A DNA stretch of 64,000 nucleotides, from assembly GCA_022827245.1 (NCBI GenBank), contig JAJDTI010000098.1, positions 1 to 64,000 of the forward strand. The letters are read 5' to 3'. The position numbers and the translations under genes were made by a program. The DNA comes from Pseudomonadales bacterium (GTDB lineage Bacteria; Pseudomonadota; Gammaproteobacteria; Pseudomonadales; Azotimanducaceae). The notes beneath the pieces are model-generated. The model ran no database searches and had not been told where the DNA came from. It saw only the letters and a program-made list of their open reading frames with translations. The stretch's first letter is position 1. Each line of letters opens with the position of its first letter. Positions 39,607-48,491 of the stretch are shown one piece after another.

Positions 39607-40305
39607 ATGAACAAGGTCCAGGGTCTGCATCACCTGGCCGTCTGCACGGCCGACATGAAAGCGCAGATCGAGTTCTTCACGGACAAGCTCGGGATGGAAC
39701 TGGTCGCGCTCTACTGGATGCACGGTGTCGCGAACACCTGGCACGGGTTCCTGCGCCTGAACGACGAGAGCTCGATCGCCTTTGTCTGCAACCCGGACAT
39801 CGAGGAGATTCCCGTCCGACTCGGGGAGACGCATGCGGGCAATCCCGGCGCCAACTGCGCGCGGGGCGCGATGCAGCACGTGGCGCTCCGCGTGTCCGAC
39901 CACGCCGAACTGCTGGCCATGCGGGACCGGTTGCGTGCGAAGGGCGTGCCGGTCATGGGGCCGATGGACCACGGGTTCTGCGCGTCGATCTACTTCGCGG
40001 GACCGGAGAACCTCTCGCTCGAACTCTCCTATTCGAAGGACGCGATCGACGCGGACGCGTGGATCGATCCGGAGGTGACGGAGCTGGCCGGCATCTCGCC
40101 GGAAGAACTCGCCCGCTACAAGCGGCCGGCGGACTACGAGGACGAAGGCGGTGCGGTCGCACAGCCGGCGCTGGACGGCCCCGGCCCGCACATGACCAAC
40201 TACCCGCCGGGCCTCTACGAGCGGGTGCTCGGCCGCCCGGACGAGAAGGTCTGGAACAGCGTGGACAACCAGCCGCCGGTCAAGGTGGACGCGGTCGCGG
40301 GATAG
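39607..40305 (+). CDS. VOC (glyoxalase/bleomycin-resistance/extradiol dioxygenase) family protein
   Basis: GLHHLAVCTADMKAQIEFFTDKLGMELVALYW; MQHVALRVSDHAELLAMRDRLRAKGVPVMGPMDHGFCASIYFAGPENLSLEL. Confidence 0.88.
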   Translation: MNKVQGLHHLAVCTADMKAQIEFFTDKLGMELVALYWMHGVANTWHGFLRLNDESSIAFVCNPDIEEIPVRLGETHAGNPGANCARGAMQHVALRVSDHAELLAMRDRLRAKGVPVMGPMDHGFCASIYFAGPENLSLELSYSKDAIDADAWIDPEVTELAGISPEELARYKRPADYEDEGGAVAQPALDGPGPHMTNYPPGLYERVLGRPDEKVWNSVDNQPPVKVDAVAG

Positions 40306-40405
40306 CGGCTGCTTCCGTCATCTTTCGCATGGTTGCGGGTTTGCCGTTTCGGAGCGGCGCAGATGCGTGAAGAGGAGGCCCTGCTGGCCCAGGCTCGCGT
40401 CGTGA

Positions 40406-40513
40406 CCGCCAGGCACGACGCGCTCGCGTTGGCGGATCAATGCGCAATGGCGCGTCTGCTTCCGCTGGACAAACGACGGCCCGTGCGATGTCGAGATCGT
40501 GGATTGCCACTGA
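40406..40513 (+). pseudogene. HigB-like toxin remnant (C-terminal part only)
   Basis: Frame after TGA 40403-40405 reads ...TRSRWRINAQWRVCFRWTNDGPCDVEIVDCH*, typical HigB/RelE C-terminus. Confidence 0.7.
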
Positions 40514-40524
40514 AGGAGGCTGAC

Positions 40525-40893
40525 ATGAATGCAAGGAACGGCATGGAACCGGTGCATCCCGGCGAAATCCTGCGCGGCGAACTTGACGAGTTCGGGCTGT
40601 CGGCCAATGCGCTGTCGAAGGCGCTGGGCGTGCCGGTGAACCGGGTGACGATGATCCTGAACGGCCAGCGGGGGGTGAGCGCGGACACCGCGCTGCGTCT
40701 CGCGCGCTACTTCGGCACGACGCCGCAGCTCTGGCTGAAACCTGCAAAAGACATGGGAGCTTCGCCGGGCGGAGATCGCGGCGGGCCGCGAGATCGCGAA
40801 GTGCGTTACGCCGCGGCCGGCGGCGGCGACTGGTGCGGCGGCCGATGCCCGTCCCTGGCGGCCGCGGATGAGTACGTCGTACCCGCTCACTGA
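40525..40893 (+). pseudogene. HigA-like HTH antitoxin with probable frameshift
   Basis: MNARNGMEPVHPGEILRGELDEFGLSANALSKALGVPVNRVTMILNGQRGVSADTALRLARYFGTTPQLWL, then +1 frame restores LQKTWELRRAEIAAGREIAKCVTPR; extra A in ctgAAAcctg near 40738-40741. Confidence 0.75.
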
Positions 40894-41846
40894 TCCTGTC
40901 CCGTGGCCAGCCTCGGAACCGGCATCATCTGCTGCCTGTACGGGAACACGTCGTCCACGCCGAGCATTTCCCGCAAGCGGGCGGGCTCCGCGCAGTCCTC
41001 CCACATCCCCTCGGGGATGGTCACCTGGAGGTTCTCCTGCGGGCTGAGCGAGAAGTGGCGGTAGAAGCCGATCGCGTTCAGGCGCAGTCCCGGGGTCAGC
41101 TTGGGGAAGCTGCCGTGCCAGGTCGCGCCCTGCCAGAGGACCACCGATCCCCGCGGTCCCTCCGCCGGGACCGCGCGGGCGTCCGCGTCGCGCCCCGGAT
41201 ATCCGGCGGCGAGGTGGGAGCGGGGGACGTACGCCAGGCACCCGTCCTCCTTCGAGTACGCGGTGAGCATCCAGGTGGCGTTGACGTGGAGCGCGCTTGC
41301 GCCCCAGGGCATCGGGCAGCCGCAATCGTCCGGGTGAAGGGCGATCGATCCGGGTCTCGAGAATCCCTCCTGACCCGCGGCCGGGGGCGTGCTCCGCCAC
41401 TTCAGGTAGGACGTCGAGTTGTCGAGCCGCCGCATGCGGAAGGGGAACTCGACGGGGAAGCCGCCCTGGATCATGTGGCTGACAAGCGCGTCGACCTGGG
41501 GATTCGTCAGCAGGTCGCGAAAGCAGCGGTCGCGCTGGAGGAGTTGCTGCATCAGCATCACGGAAGGCTTCGGCTCCCGCGGCAGGCCCACGCTCGCCAT
41601 GATGCGGTCCGTGCCGTCGGGCCATTCGAGGTCTCCCTCGGGACCGTGCTCGAGACTGATCGGGCAACCGGTCATCCGGGTGAACTCGGCGAGCAGCACT
41701 TCGGTGCAGCGGTCGAGAAGGACGTCGGTTACTCCGGTGACCTCGGGCGGGATGATCGTGAGGCCGTTCGACTGGAGTTCGAGGAGGTACGGTTCGAGCC
41801 CGTACTGTGCGATCTCCTCCCGGATCTGGTCGACGATGCTGGTCAT
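40887..41846 (-). CDS. Phytanoyl-CoA dioxygenase family protein
   Basis: ATG 41846; IAQYGLEPYLLELQSNGLTIIPPEVTG; IALHPDDCGCP; DGCLAYVPRSH; GSVVLWQGATWHGSFPKLTPGLRLN. Confidence 0.85.
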   Translation of the reverse strand: MTSIVDQIREEIAQYGLEPYLLELQSNGLTIIPPEVTGVTDVLLDRCTEVLLAEFTRMTGCPISLEHGPEGDLEWPDGTDRIMASVGLPREPKPSVMLMQQLLQRDRCFRDLLTNPQVDALVSHMIQGGFPVEFPFRMRRLDNSTSYLKWRSTPPAAGQEGFSRPGSIALHPDDCGCPMPWGASALHVNATWMLTAYSKEDGCLAYVPRSHLAAGYPGRDADARAVPAEGPRGSVVLWQGATWHGSFPKLTPGLRLNAIGFYRHFSLSPQENLQVTIPEGMWEDCAEPARLREMLGVDDVFPYRQQMMPVPRLATGQDQ

Positions 41847-41880
41847 GTCGAATCCTCCCGCGCCCGCTTCAGGCGCATGC

Positions 41881-42687
41881 TCACTCCGCCAGGGGGTTGA
41901 CGATACCGCGTCTGACACCGCCCGCGAGCCGGCGGGCGAGGAAGTCGAACGCGAATTCGATTTCCTCGGTCGGGACCTCCGGGTGCAGCCCCGGATTGGC
42001 GTGCAAGCGCTTGTCGGCGCTGCCGAGGGCGTCGAACAGTTCGAGGCAGCCCTTGCGGTTGAATATCTCGTCCTCGAGCTGCAGCAGGAAGAGGATGGGG
42101 ATGTCGATCGCGGCGGCGTCACGCGCGAGCCGCTCGCCGAAGGCGCGGCCGAGGCCCCACGTCCCGAGCAGGCCCAGCGTCGCGGCATGGGCGCCCACCC
42201 CCGAGGCCAGCAGCGGAATCCCGAACATCGAGCCCATCGACAGGCCGAAGTAGGCGATCCGCCCGCCGCCGACCCCGGTGTCGCGGCGGATGCCCTCGAG
42301 GGCATCGTGCCAGTCCCGCACCATGTCCTCGACGGCGCCGTCACGTTGCATCTCGATGCCCAGCGCCTCGCGACCGCCGGGCGGGACGTGGCGCAGGCCG
42401 TGCACGGGCCCGTCGATCGCGAGCACGGCGGCGTCACGTTTCCTCGTCATGTGCTTGCCGAGGTACGGGATCGGCGCCTGGTAGCGGTCGCCGGACGCGC
42501 CGTGACCGCAGAGCAGCAGGGGAGTGTCGGTGTCCGGAGCAGGCGGCAGCCACAAGGCGCCCGTCACCGGGCGCGCATGTCCGCGCTCGATGCGGAAATC
42601 TCTCGGCGCGCCGGGCGACGCTGCGCCGAGCCACTGCAGCGTAGCCACGCGATAACTCCCCACTCTGTCCGCTTCGGGTAGTATCAA
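41881..42687 (-). CDS. Alpha/beta hydrolase (dienelactone-hydrolase-like)
   Basis: TPLLLCGHGASGDRYQAPIPYLGKHM; IAYFGLSMGSMFGIPLLA; TTG start. Confidence 0.8.
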   Translation of the reverse strand: MILPEADRVGSYRVATLQWLGAASPGAPRDFRIERGHARPVTGALWLPPAPDTDTPLLLCGHGASGDRYQAPIPYLGKHMTRKRDAAVLAIDGPVHGLRHVPPGGREALGIEMQRDGAVEDMVRDWHDALEGIRRDTGVGGGRIAYFGLSMGSMFGIPLLASGVGAHAATLGLLGTWGLGRAFGERLARDAAAIDIPILFLLQLEDEIFNRKGCLELFDALGSADKRLHANPGLHPEVPTEEIEFAFDFLARRLAGGVRRGIVNPLAE

Positions 42688-42751
42688 AATGTATGGCGCT
42701 CACCACAAGTGGGTGCTACAGGGGAAAGCGACAAGTGGAGGAGGATCGGAC

Positions 42752-43702
42752 ATGGCCGAACCCGCGACCGCCGCTGTCCCCCGCGACCCGCCGAACGCCG
42801 TCGACGCGATGCTGGCGCCGATTCGCGAGCTCGGGCTCGAGCAGTATGTCGCCGAACTCGAACACTACGGGTACACGGTCATTCCGCCCGAGCGGGTCGC
42901 CTCGCCGGAGTTCGTGGAACGGGTGCGGGACGCGGTCCTGCGCGTCGCCCACGAGCGCACCGGCGTCGAGCACGCCCTGGACCGGCCGGGCGACGCCGGG
43001 AGCTACGAGACCTTCCCGATTCAGTCCGACCGGTATCTGCTGTACTACCTCCTGTTCGAGGACGAGGTCTTCGAGGAATGGCTCGAGAACCCCGTGCTCG
43101 CGGCCGTGGTCGACTACATCATGGGGGGGCAGGTGCAGCTCTCGAGCATGGTGTCGTTCGTCAAGTGGCGGGACCGGAACGCGAATCCCGGCGATCCCGC
43201 CACGGGCCTGCACAGCGACTCGCCGGGATCTCCGGAGGGCGTGCTCCCGCTCTCGCACAGCGACGTCTGCAACGCCGCGCTGTGCCTCACGGACTACACG
43301 CGCGAAGACGGCTGCATCGCCATGGTCCCCGCGAGCCACCGTCTCGGCCGCGTTCCCCTCGAGGGCGAGGGCGTGGACCGCGCCGTACCCGCAGAGGGCC
43401 CCACGGGCTCGCTGATCGTGTGGCTCGGCAACACCTGGCACGGGGCGTTCCCGAAGCTCACCGAGGGTCTGCGGCTGAACGTCACGAGCTACCACTGTCA
43501 CCCGGCGCTGAAGACGCAGGAGCGCTACCAGGAGGCCGTGCCCCCCGAGATGCTCGCGCGCCGCAGCGAGCGCTTCCGGCATCTCGTGGGCGCCTACGAG
43601 CCGTTTGGCTGGACCGTCAACGGCCCCGACACGGAGCGCATGATCAAGCGGCTGGCGCGGCTGACGGGATTGGACGAGGACATCATCCGCGCCGCCAGCT
43701 AG
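42752..43702 (+). CDS. Phytanoyl-CoA dioxygenase family protein (tandem paralog A)
   Basis: LGLEQYVAELEHYGYTVIPPERV; TGLHSDSPGSP; DGCIAMVPASHRL; VWLGNTWHGAFPKLTEGLRLNVTSYHCHPALKTQE. Confidence 0.88.
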   Translation: MAEPATAAVPRDPPNAVDAMLAPIRELGLEQYVAELEHYGYTVIPPERVASPEFVERVRDAVLRVAHERTGVEHALDRPGDAGSYETFPIQSDRYLLYYLLFEDEVFEEWLENPVLAAVVDYIMGGQVQLSSMVSFVKWRDRNANPGDPATGLHSDSPGSPEGVLPLSHSDVCNAALCLTDYTREDGCIAMVPASHRLGRVPLEGEGVDRAVPAEGPTGSLIVWLGNTWHGAFPKLTEGLRLNVTSYHCHPALKTQERYQEAVPPEMLARRSERFRHLVGAYEPFGWTVNGPDTERMIKRLARLTGLDEDIIRAAS

Positions 43703-43726
43703 TGCAGATACGGAGGAGGATTCGAC

Positions 43727-44683
43727 ATGGCTGAGCCCGCGGCCGCAACGGAGCGCAAAAACGTTCCGAACGCCCTCGATCCCGCGTTCGCCCCCATCCG
43801 CGAACTCGGCCTCGAGCCCTACATCGCCGAGCTCGAACACTACGGCTACACCATCATCCCGCCGGAACTCGTCGCCCCGCCCGACTTCGTCGTACGCATG
43901 CGCGACGCCGTCCTGCGCGTCGCCCGCGAGCGCACCGGGGTCGAGCACGCGCTGGACAGGAACGGTGACGTCGGCGTCTACGAGACCTACCCGGTCCAGG
44001 CGGACCGCTACCTGCTCTACTACATGCTGTTCGAGGACGAGGTCTTCGAGGAGTGGCTCGAGAACCCGGTGCTCGGGGCGGTGATCGACTACATCCTGCG
44101 CGGCCAGGCCCACCTTTCGAGCCTGATATCGTTCGTCAAGTGGCGAGACGAGGACGCCAGCCCCGGCGACCCGGCCACCTTCCTGCACAGCGACGCCCAG
44201 GGGTCTCCGGAAGGCGTGCTCCCGGCCACGCACAGCCTCGTGTGCAACGCCGCGCTCTGCCTCACCGACTACACGCTGGAAGACGGCTGCATCGCGATGG
44301 TCCCGGGCAGCCACCGCCTCTGCCGGGTGCCCGGGCCGGGCGAGGGAGAGGACCGGGCGGTACCGGTCGAGGGGCCCACGGGTTCGCTGGTCGCGTGGCT
44401 CGGCAACACCTGGCATGGGGCGTTCCCAAAGCTCACGGACGGCCTGCGGCTGAACGTGACGAGCTACCACTGTCACCCTGCGCTCAAGACGCAGGAACGT
44501 TACAAGGAGGCCGTGCCGCCCGAGATGCTGGCGCGTCGCAGCGCCCGTTTCCGTCGCCTGATGGGCGTCGACGACCCGATGGGATGGAAGGAACACGGCC
44601 CGGACGGGGAGCTGTTCATCAAGCTGGCGGCCCGGCAGACCGTGAAGGACGAGGACACCCTGCGGGCGAACTCCCGGCGCTGA
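43727..44683 (+). CDS. Phytanoyl-CoA dioxygenase family protein (tandem paralog B)
   Basis: LGLEPYIAELEHYGYTIIPPELV; TFLHSDAQGSP; DGCIAMVPGSHRL; AWLGNTWHGAFPKLTDGLRLNVTSYHCHPALKTQE; closely similar to 42752..43702. Confidence 0.9.
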   Translation: MAEPAAATERKNVPNALDPAFAPIRELGLEPYIAELEHYGYTIIPPELVAPPDFVVRMRDAVLRVARERTGVEHALDRNGDVGVYETYPVQADRYLLYYMLFEDEVFEEWLENPVLGAVIDYILRGQAHLSSLISFVKWRDEDASPGDPATFLHSDAQGSPEGVLPATHSLVCNAALCLTDYTLEDGCIAMVPGSHRLCRVPGPGEGEDRAVPVEGPTGSLVAWLGNTWHGAFPKLTDGLRLNVTSYHCHPALKTQERYKEAVPPEMLARRSARFRRLMGVDDPMGWKEHGPDGELFIKLAARQTVKDEDTLRANSRR

Positions 44684-44716
44684 TGCCCACCGGCGGTGGC
44701 GGCCGCGGGCGACCGG

Positions 44717-45511
44717 TCACGAGGCCGCGGCACTGGTGCCCGTCGTTTCGGCGAGCCGCCGCTTGACGGTCTCGATCGGGTTGCGGTAGTCCACCGTGCC
44801 GAGGCCGAAGTTGGTCAGCTTGTAGCCGATCAGCGCCTGCAGCTTCTCCGGCATCTCGACGACGACCTCCGGCGGGACGCCGATGAACTGGTTCTCGCGC
44901 TGCTTGAGCCAGGCCAGGTTGAAGTTGACGTTGATGGAGCGCCGGTACTCGTCGGCCGTCGAGTTGCCTCCGCCCCGGTGCCAGAGCGCGCCTTCCCAGA
45001 GCAGCAGCGCGCCGGCGGGCATTTCCACGCTCACCGTCGGCGTGTCCTGGTCCACCCGGTCCACGGAACGGTGGCTGCCCGGCACCACTTCGGTGGCCCC
45101 GTTCTCGCGCGTGAACGGGTCGAGCGCGATCAGCGTGTTCACGATGAGCGGGGGATGGGGGCGCGGGATCGGGTAGTGCCCGTCGTCCTGGTGCATGCGC
45201 TGCCGGCGGTCGCCGGGTCCGGGCCGCATGGCGGCGACGCCGGAGACCTGGAAGTCCGGCCCCAGGACCGCCTCGATCAGGGCCAGCAGGCGGTCGTCGA
45301 CGAGGACCTCGTCCACGGCCCGCGTCTTGTCGAGCAGATTGTGTGTGTGCACGGTCTGCTGGCCGTACTCCTTGTCCATGCGGCTGCCGATGTCGTCGAA
45401 CACGGGCCTGAGGCCGCGACGCAGGCGGCCGAGCGTGTCCGGGGTCAGGAAATCCGGCACGACCGCGTAGCCGTCTTCCCGGATGCAACGCACTGCGCCG
45501 TCGATGTCCAT
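44717..45511 (-). CDS. Phytanoyl-CoA dioxygenase family protein
   Basis: IREDGYAVVPDFLTPDTL; RMHQDDGHYP; NGATEVVPGSHRSVD; GALLLWEGALWHRGGGNST. Confidence 0.85.
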   Translation of the reverse strand: MDIDGAVRCIREDGYAVVPDFLTPDTLGRLRRGLRPVFDDIGSRMDKEYGQQTVHTHNLLDKTRAVDEVLVDDRLLALIEAVLGPDFQVSGVAAMRPGPGDRRQRMHQDDGHYPIPRPHPPLIVNTLIALDPFTRENGATEVVPGSHRSVDRVDQDTPTVSVEMPAGALLLWEGALWHRGGGNSTADEYRRSINVNFNLAWLKQRENQFIGVPPEVVVEMPEKLQALIGYKLTNFGLGTVDYRNPIETVKRRLAETTGTSAAAS

Positions 45512-45541
45512 GGGCCTCCTCGAGGGCTGCGGCTGGCCGCT

Positions 45542-45943
45542 TCAGAGCGCGGCGACGCCGGCTTCGGCGATCGCCAGGTCCTCTTCGTCCGTGGCGCCGG
45601 CCACGCCGATCGCCCCGATCAGCGTGCGGTCCTGCACGAGTGGCAGGGAACCGTCGGCCACCATCATGCGGCCGCCGCGCATGATACTCGCGGCCCGGAA
45701 CCAGTTCTCGTCCTTCACGGGCGCCAACTGCGCGCCCTTGGCGCCGCCCCAGATGGTGCACGTGTACGCGAGGCCGTACGCGATGTCGAACCAGATGCCG
45801 GGGGCGCGGTCCATCCGGCCGACGGCCGCGACGTCTCCGGCCCGGTCGACCACGACGACGGTGACGAACTTCCCGAACTCGCGGGCCTTGGCCAGCGCCG
45901 CGCCGACGACGTTCTGAGCCTGCTCGTGGGTCAGTTGGGACAT
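45542..45943 (-). CDS. GlcG/HbpS family heme-binding-like protein
   Basis: LTHEQAQNVVGAALAKAREFGKFVTVVVVDRAGDVAAVGRMD; GAIGVAGATDEEDLAIAEAGVAAL. Confidence 0.85.
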   Translation of the reverse strand: MSQLTHEQAQNVVGAALAKAREFGKFVTVVVVDRAGDVAAVGRMDRAPGIWFDIAYGLAYTCTIWGGAKGAQLAPVKDENWFRAASIMRGGRMMVADGSLPLVQDRTLIGAIGVAGATDEEDLAIAEAGVAAL

Positions 45944-46075
45944 GGGTGAGCCTCCTTCGCAAGATTCGGGTGTGCAGGAGCAACGTTCGTCCCCTGCGGT
46001 CGGCAACGCATGGTAGCGCCTCGCGGACCCATCGCCGGTATGCTGTAGCGCACCGGGTGTGGCAGGGGAGGCCGC

Positions 46076-47644
46076 ATGCACCGCGGGATGGCGCTGGCGT
46101 CGATGGCCCTGGTGCTGGCGTTCGTCGGCTTCACCGTGGTGGACGTCGAGGGCGCCGGCGCGATCTATGCCGGGGTGCGGAGTTGGATCGACGCCACGTT
46201 TGGCGGCTACTACGTGGCCGTCCTCTGCGTCATGCTGGTCGCGAGCGTCTACCTCATGGTGGGCCGCCACGCCCGGATCCGTCTCGGCCCCGACGACGCG
46301 CGTCCCGAGTTCAGGACGTTCTCGTGGCTTGCCATGCTCTTCTCCGCCGGCCTCGGGATCGGCCTGCTGTTCTTCTCCATCGCCGAACCGATGGGCTACT
46401 TCGACTACGCCGAGTCCCAGTCCTATCCCACGAACCCCCATGCGGACCAGGTCGGCGCGCGGGCGATGGACGAGTCCCGCGCGGTGCACGCCCTGCGGGT
46501 CACGTACTTCCACTGGGGCCTGCACGCCTGGTCGCTCTACGTCGTGACGGGTCTTTGCCTCGCCTACTTCGGGTTCCGCAAGAACCTCCCGCTGACGCTA
46601 CGCTCGGCGCTCCACCCGCTGATCGGCGAACGGATCCACGGGCCGATCGGGCATGGCGTGGACCTGCTGGCCGTGTTCGGTGCGGTCTTCGGGGTGGCCA
46701 CGTCGCTGGGACTCGGCGCCCGTCAGATGGCGGTGGGGCTCGACGTGCTGTTCGGGGTGGAGCCGGCGATCGCGACCCAGATCGTGCTGGTGGCGGTCAT
46801 CTCGGCGGCGGCCACGCTTTCCGCGGTGACGGGCGTCGCACGCGGAATCCGGGTGATCTCGGAGTGGAACATCTACCTCAGCATCGTCCTGCTCGCCCTA
46901 TTCCTGTTCCTCGGTCCCTCGGCATGGCTGATGGAACTCCTGGGCCGGAGCATCGGGGCTTACGCCTGGCACCTCGTGCCGATGGGGCTCTGGGTCGCGG
47001 ACGCGCCCGGCGAGACGGCGTGGCAGAGCGACTGGACGATCTTCTATTGGGGCTGGTGGATCGCCTGGGCGCCTTTCGTCGGACTCTTCATCGCGCGCAT
47101 CTCCCGGGGGCGGACCATCCGGGAGTTCACGATGGGCACGCTCTTCGTTCCGACGGTGGCGGGCATGGTGTGGATCTGCCTGTTCGGCGGCAATGCGCTA
47201 CACATGGAGTTGTCGGCGGAGGGGGGCGTCGGCACCGCGGGGATCCTCGAACTCGTCCGCGCCGGCGAGCTCGAGGCGGCACTCTACGGCACCATCGACC
47301 GGCTGAGCGACATCGCCTGGCTCGGCTGGGTGATGTCGGCGCTCGCCACCATCCTGCTCGCCACGTGGTTCATCACCTCCTCGGACTCCGCCACCCTGGT
47401 GATCGCGACGATGCTCAGCATGGGCGACACGCAGCCGCCGCGCGGGCTGCGCGTCTTCTGGGGTGCGGCGATCGGGACGGTCGCGGCGGTTCTGCTGCTT
47501 GCCGGGGGGCTGCAGGGCCTGCAGGCCGCCTCGGTGGCCGCGGCGCTACCCGTGAGCGTGGTGCTGCTCGCGATCCTCGTCGGGGTGGTGAAGGCGCTGC
47601 TCGCTGATTCCCCGGAGTCCCCGGAGGCGCCGGACCCCCCGTAA
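46076..47644 (+). CDS. BCCT family transporter
   Basis: FSAGLGIGLLFFSIAEPMGYF; FHWGLHAWSLY; DWTIFYWGWWIAWAPFVGLFIARISRGRTIREF. Confidence 0.92.
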   Translation: MHRGMALASMALVLAFVGFTVVDVEGAGAIYAGVRSWIDATFGGYYVAVLCVMLVASVYLMVGRHARIRLGPDDARPEFRTFSWLAMLFSAGLGIGLLFFSIAEPMGYFDYAESQSYPTNPHADQVGARAMDESRAVHALRVTYFHWGLHAWSLYVVTGLCLAYFGFRKNLPLTLRSALHPLIGERIHGPIGHGVDLLAVFGAVFGVATSLGLGARQMAVGLDVLFGVEPAIATQIVLVAVISAAATLSAVTGVARGIRVISEWNIYLSIVLLALFLFLGPSAWLMELLGRSIGAYAWHLVPMGLWVADAPGETAWQSDWTIFYWGWWIAWAPFVGLFIARISRGRTIREFTMGTLFVPTVAGMVWICLFGGNALHMELSAEGGVGTAGILELVRAGELEAALYGTIDRLSDIAWLGWVMSALATILLATWFITSSDSATLVIATMLSMGDTQPPRGLRVFWGAAIGTVAAVLLLAGGLQGLQAASVAAALPVSVVLLAILVGVVKALLADSPESPEAPDPP

Positions 47645-47657
47645 GGGGCCTCGCGGC

Positions 47658-48491
47658 TCACGTCTCCACGGGGTTGTCCGGGTCCGTGATCCACTCGCTC
47701 CACGATCCGGGGTAGAGGGCGGGCTCCGGGAGCCCGGCGTGGACCATGGCGAGGATGTTGTGGGCCGCCGTGACGCCCGAGCCGCAATAGCACACGGTCG
47801 GCCGGTCCCCGGACCCCGCGAGGAGCGCATCGAAGCGGCGCCGCAGCGATGCGCGATCGGCGAACCGGCCGTCGGCGGTGAGGTTGTCCGTGAACGGCGC
47901 GTTCCGGGCGCCGGGGATGTGGCCGCCCCGCGGGTCGATGGTCTCGTTGGTACCGTCGAACCGGTCCGGAGCGCGGGCGTCGAGAAGCGTCCGTTTGCGC
48001 TCGGCCACCAGCGGGCGCAGTTCGCGCATCGTGACGGTCGTTGGCCTGGGCTCGGGCGGCGGGGGACGAGACGCGGGTGTGGCGACCTGGGAGGCATCCA
48101 TCGCCTGCCATGCCTGGAACCCGCCGTCGAGCACCGCTGCCCGCGCATGTCCGGCCCACCGCACCATCCACCAGCACCGGGCCGCGAACATCCCGCCGGC
48201 GTCGTCGTACGCGACCACCTGGGTGTCGTCCGCCACGCCCTGCGCGCGCAACGTCTCGCGGAAGGCATCGCGGTCCGGCAGGGGATGCCGGCCGGTGCGT
48301 CCGGGAGAAACGGGCCCCGCGAGGTCGCGGTCGAGGTGCAGGTAGATGGCGCCGGGGATATGCGCCGCGGCGAAGCGCGATTCGCCGGCGTCCGGGTCGG
48401 CCAGGTCGAAGCGGCAGTCGAACAGGCGTACCGTCGCGGGATCGAGTGCCGCGAGTTCGGCGGCGCCGATCAGCGTCGTGAACGCGGTCAC
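47658..48491 (-). CDS. Sulfurtransferase (tandem rhodanese)
   Basis: RFDLADPDAGESRFAAAHIPGAIYLHLDRDL; WWMVRWAGHARAAVLDGGFQAWQA; VCYCGSGVTAAHNILAM. Confidence 0.9.
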   Translation of the reverse strand: MTAFTTLIGAAELAALDPATVRLFDCRFDLADPDAGESRFAAAHIPGAIYLHLDRDLAGPVSPGRTGRHPLPDRDAFRETLRAQGVADDTQVVAYDDAGGMFAARCWWMVRWAGHARAAVLDGGFQAWQAMDASQVATPASRPPPPEPRPTTVTMRELRPLVAERKRTLLDARAPDRFDGTNETIDPRGGHIPGARNAPFTDNLTADGRFADRASLRRRFDALLAGSGDRPTVCYCGSGVTAAHNILAMVHAGLPEPALYPGSWSEWITDPDNPVET

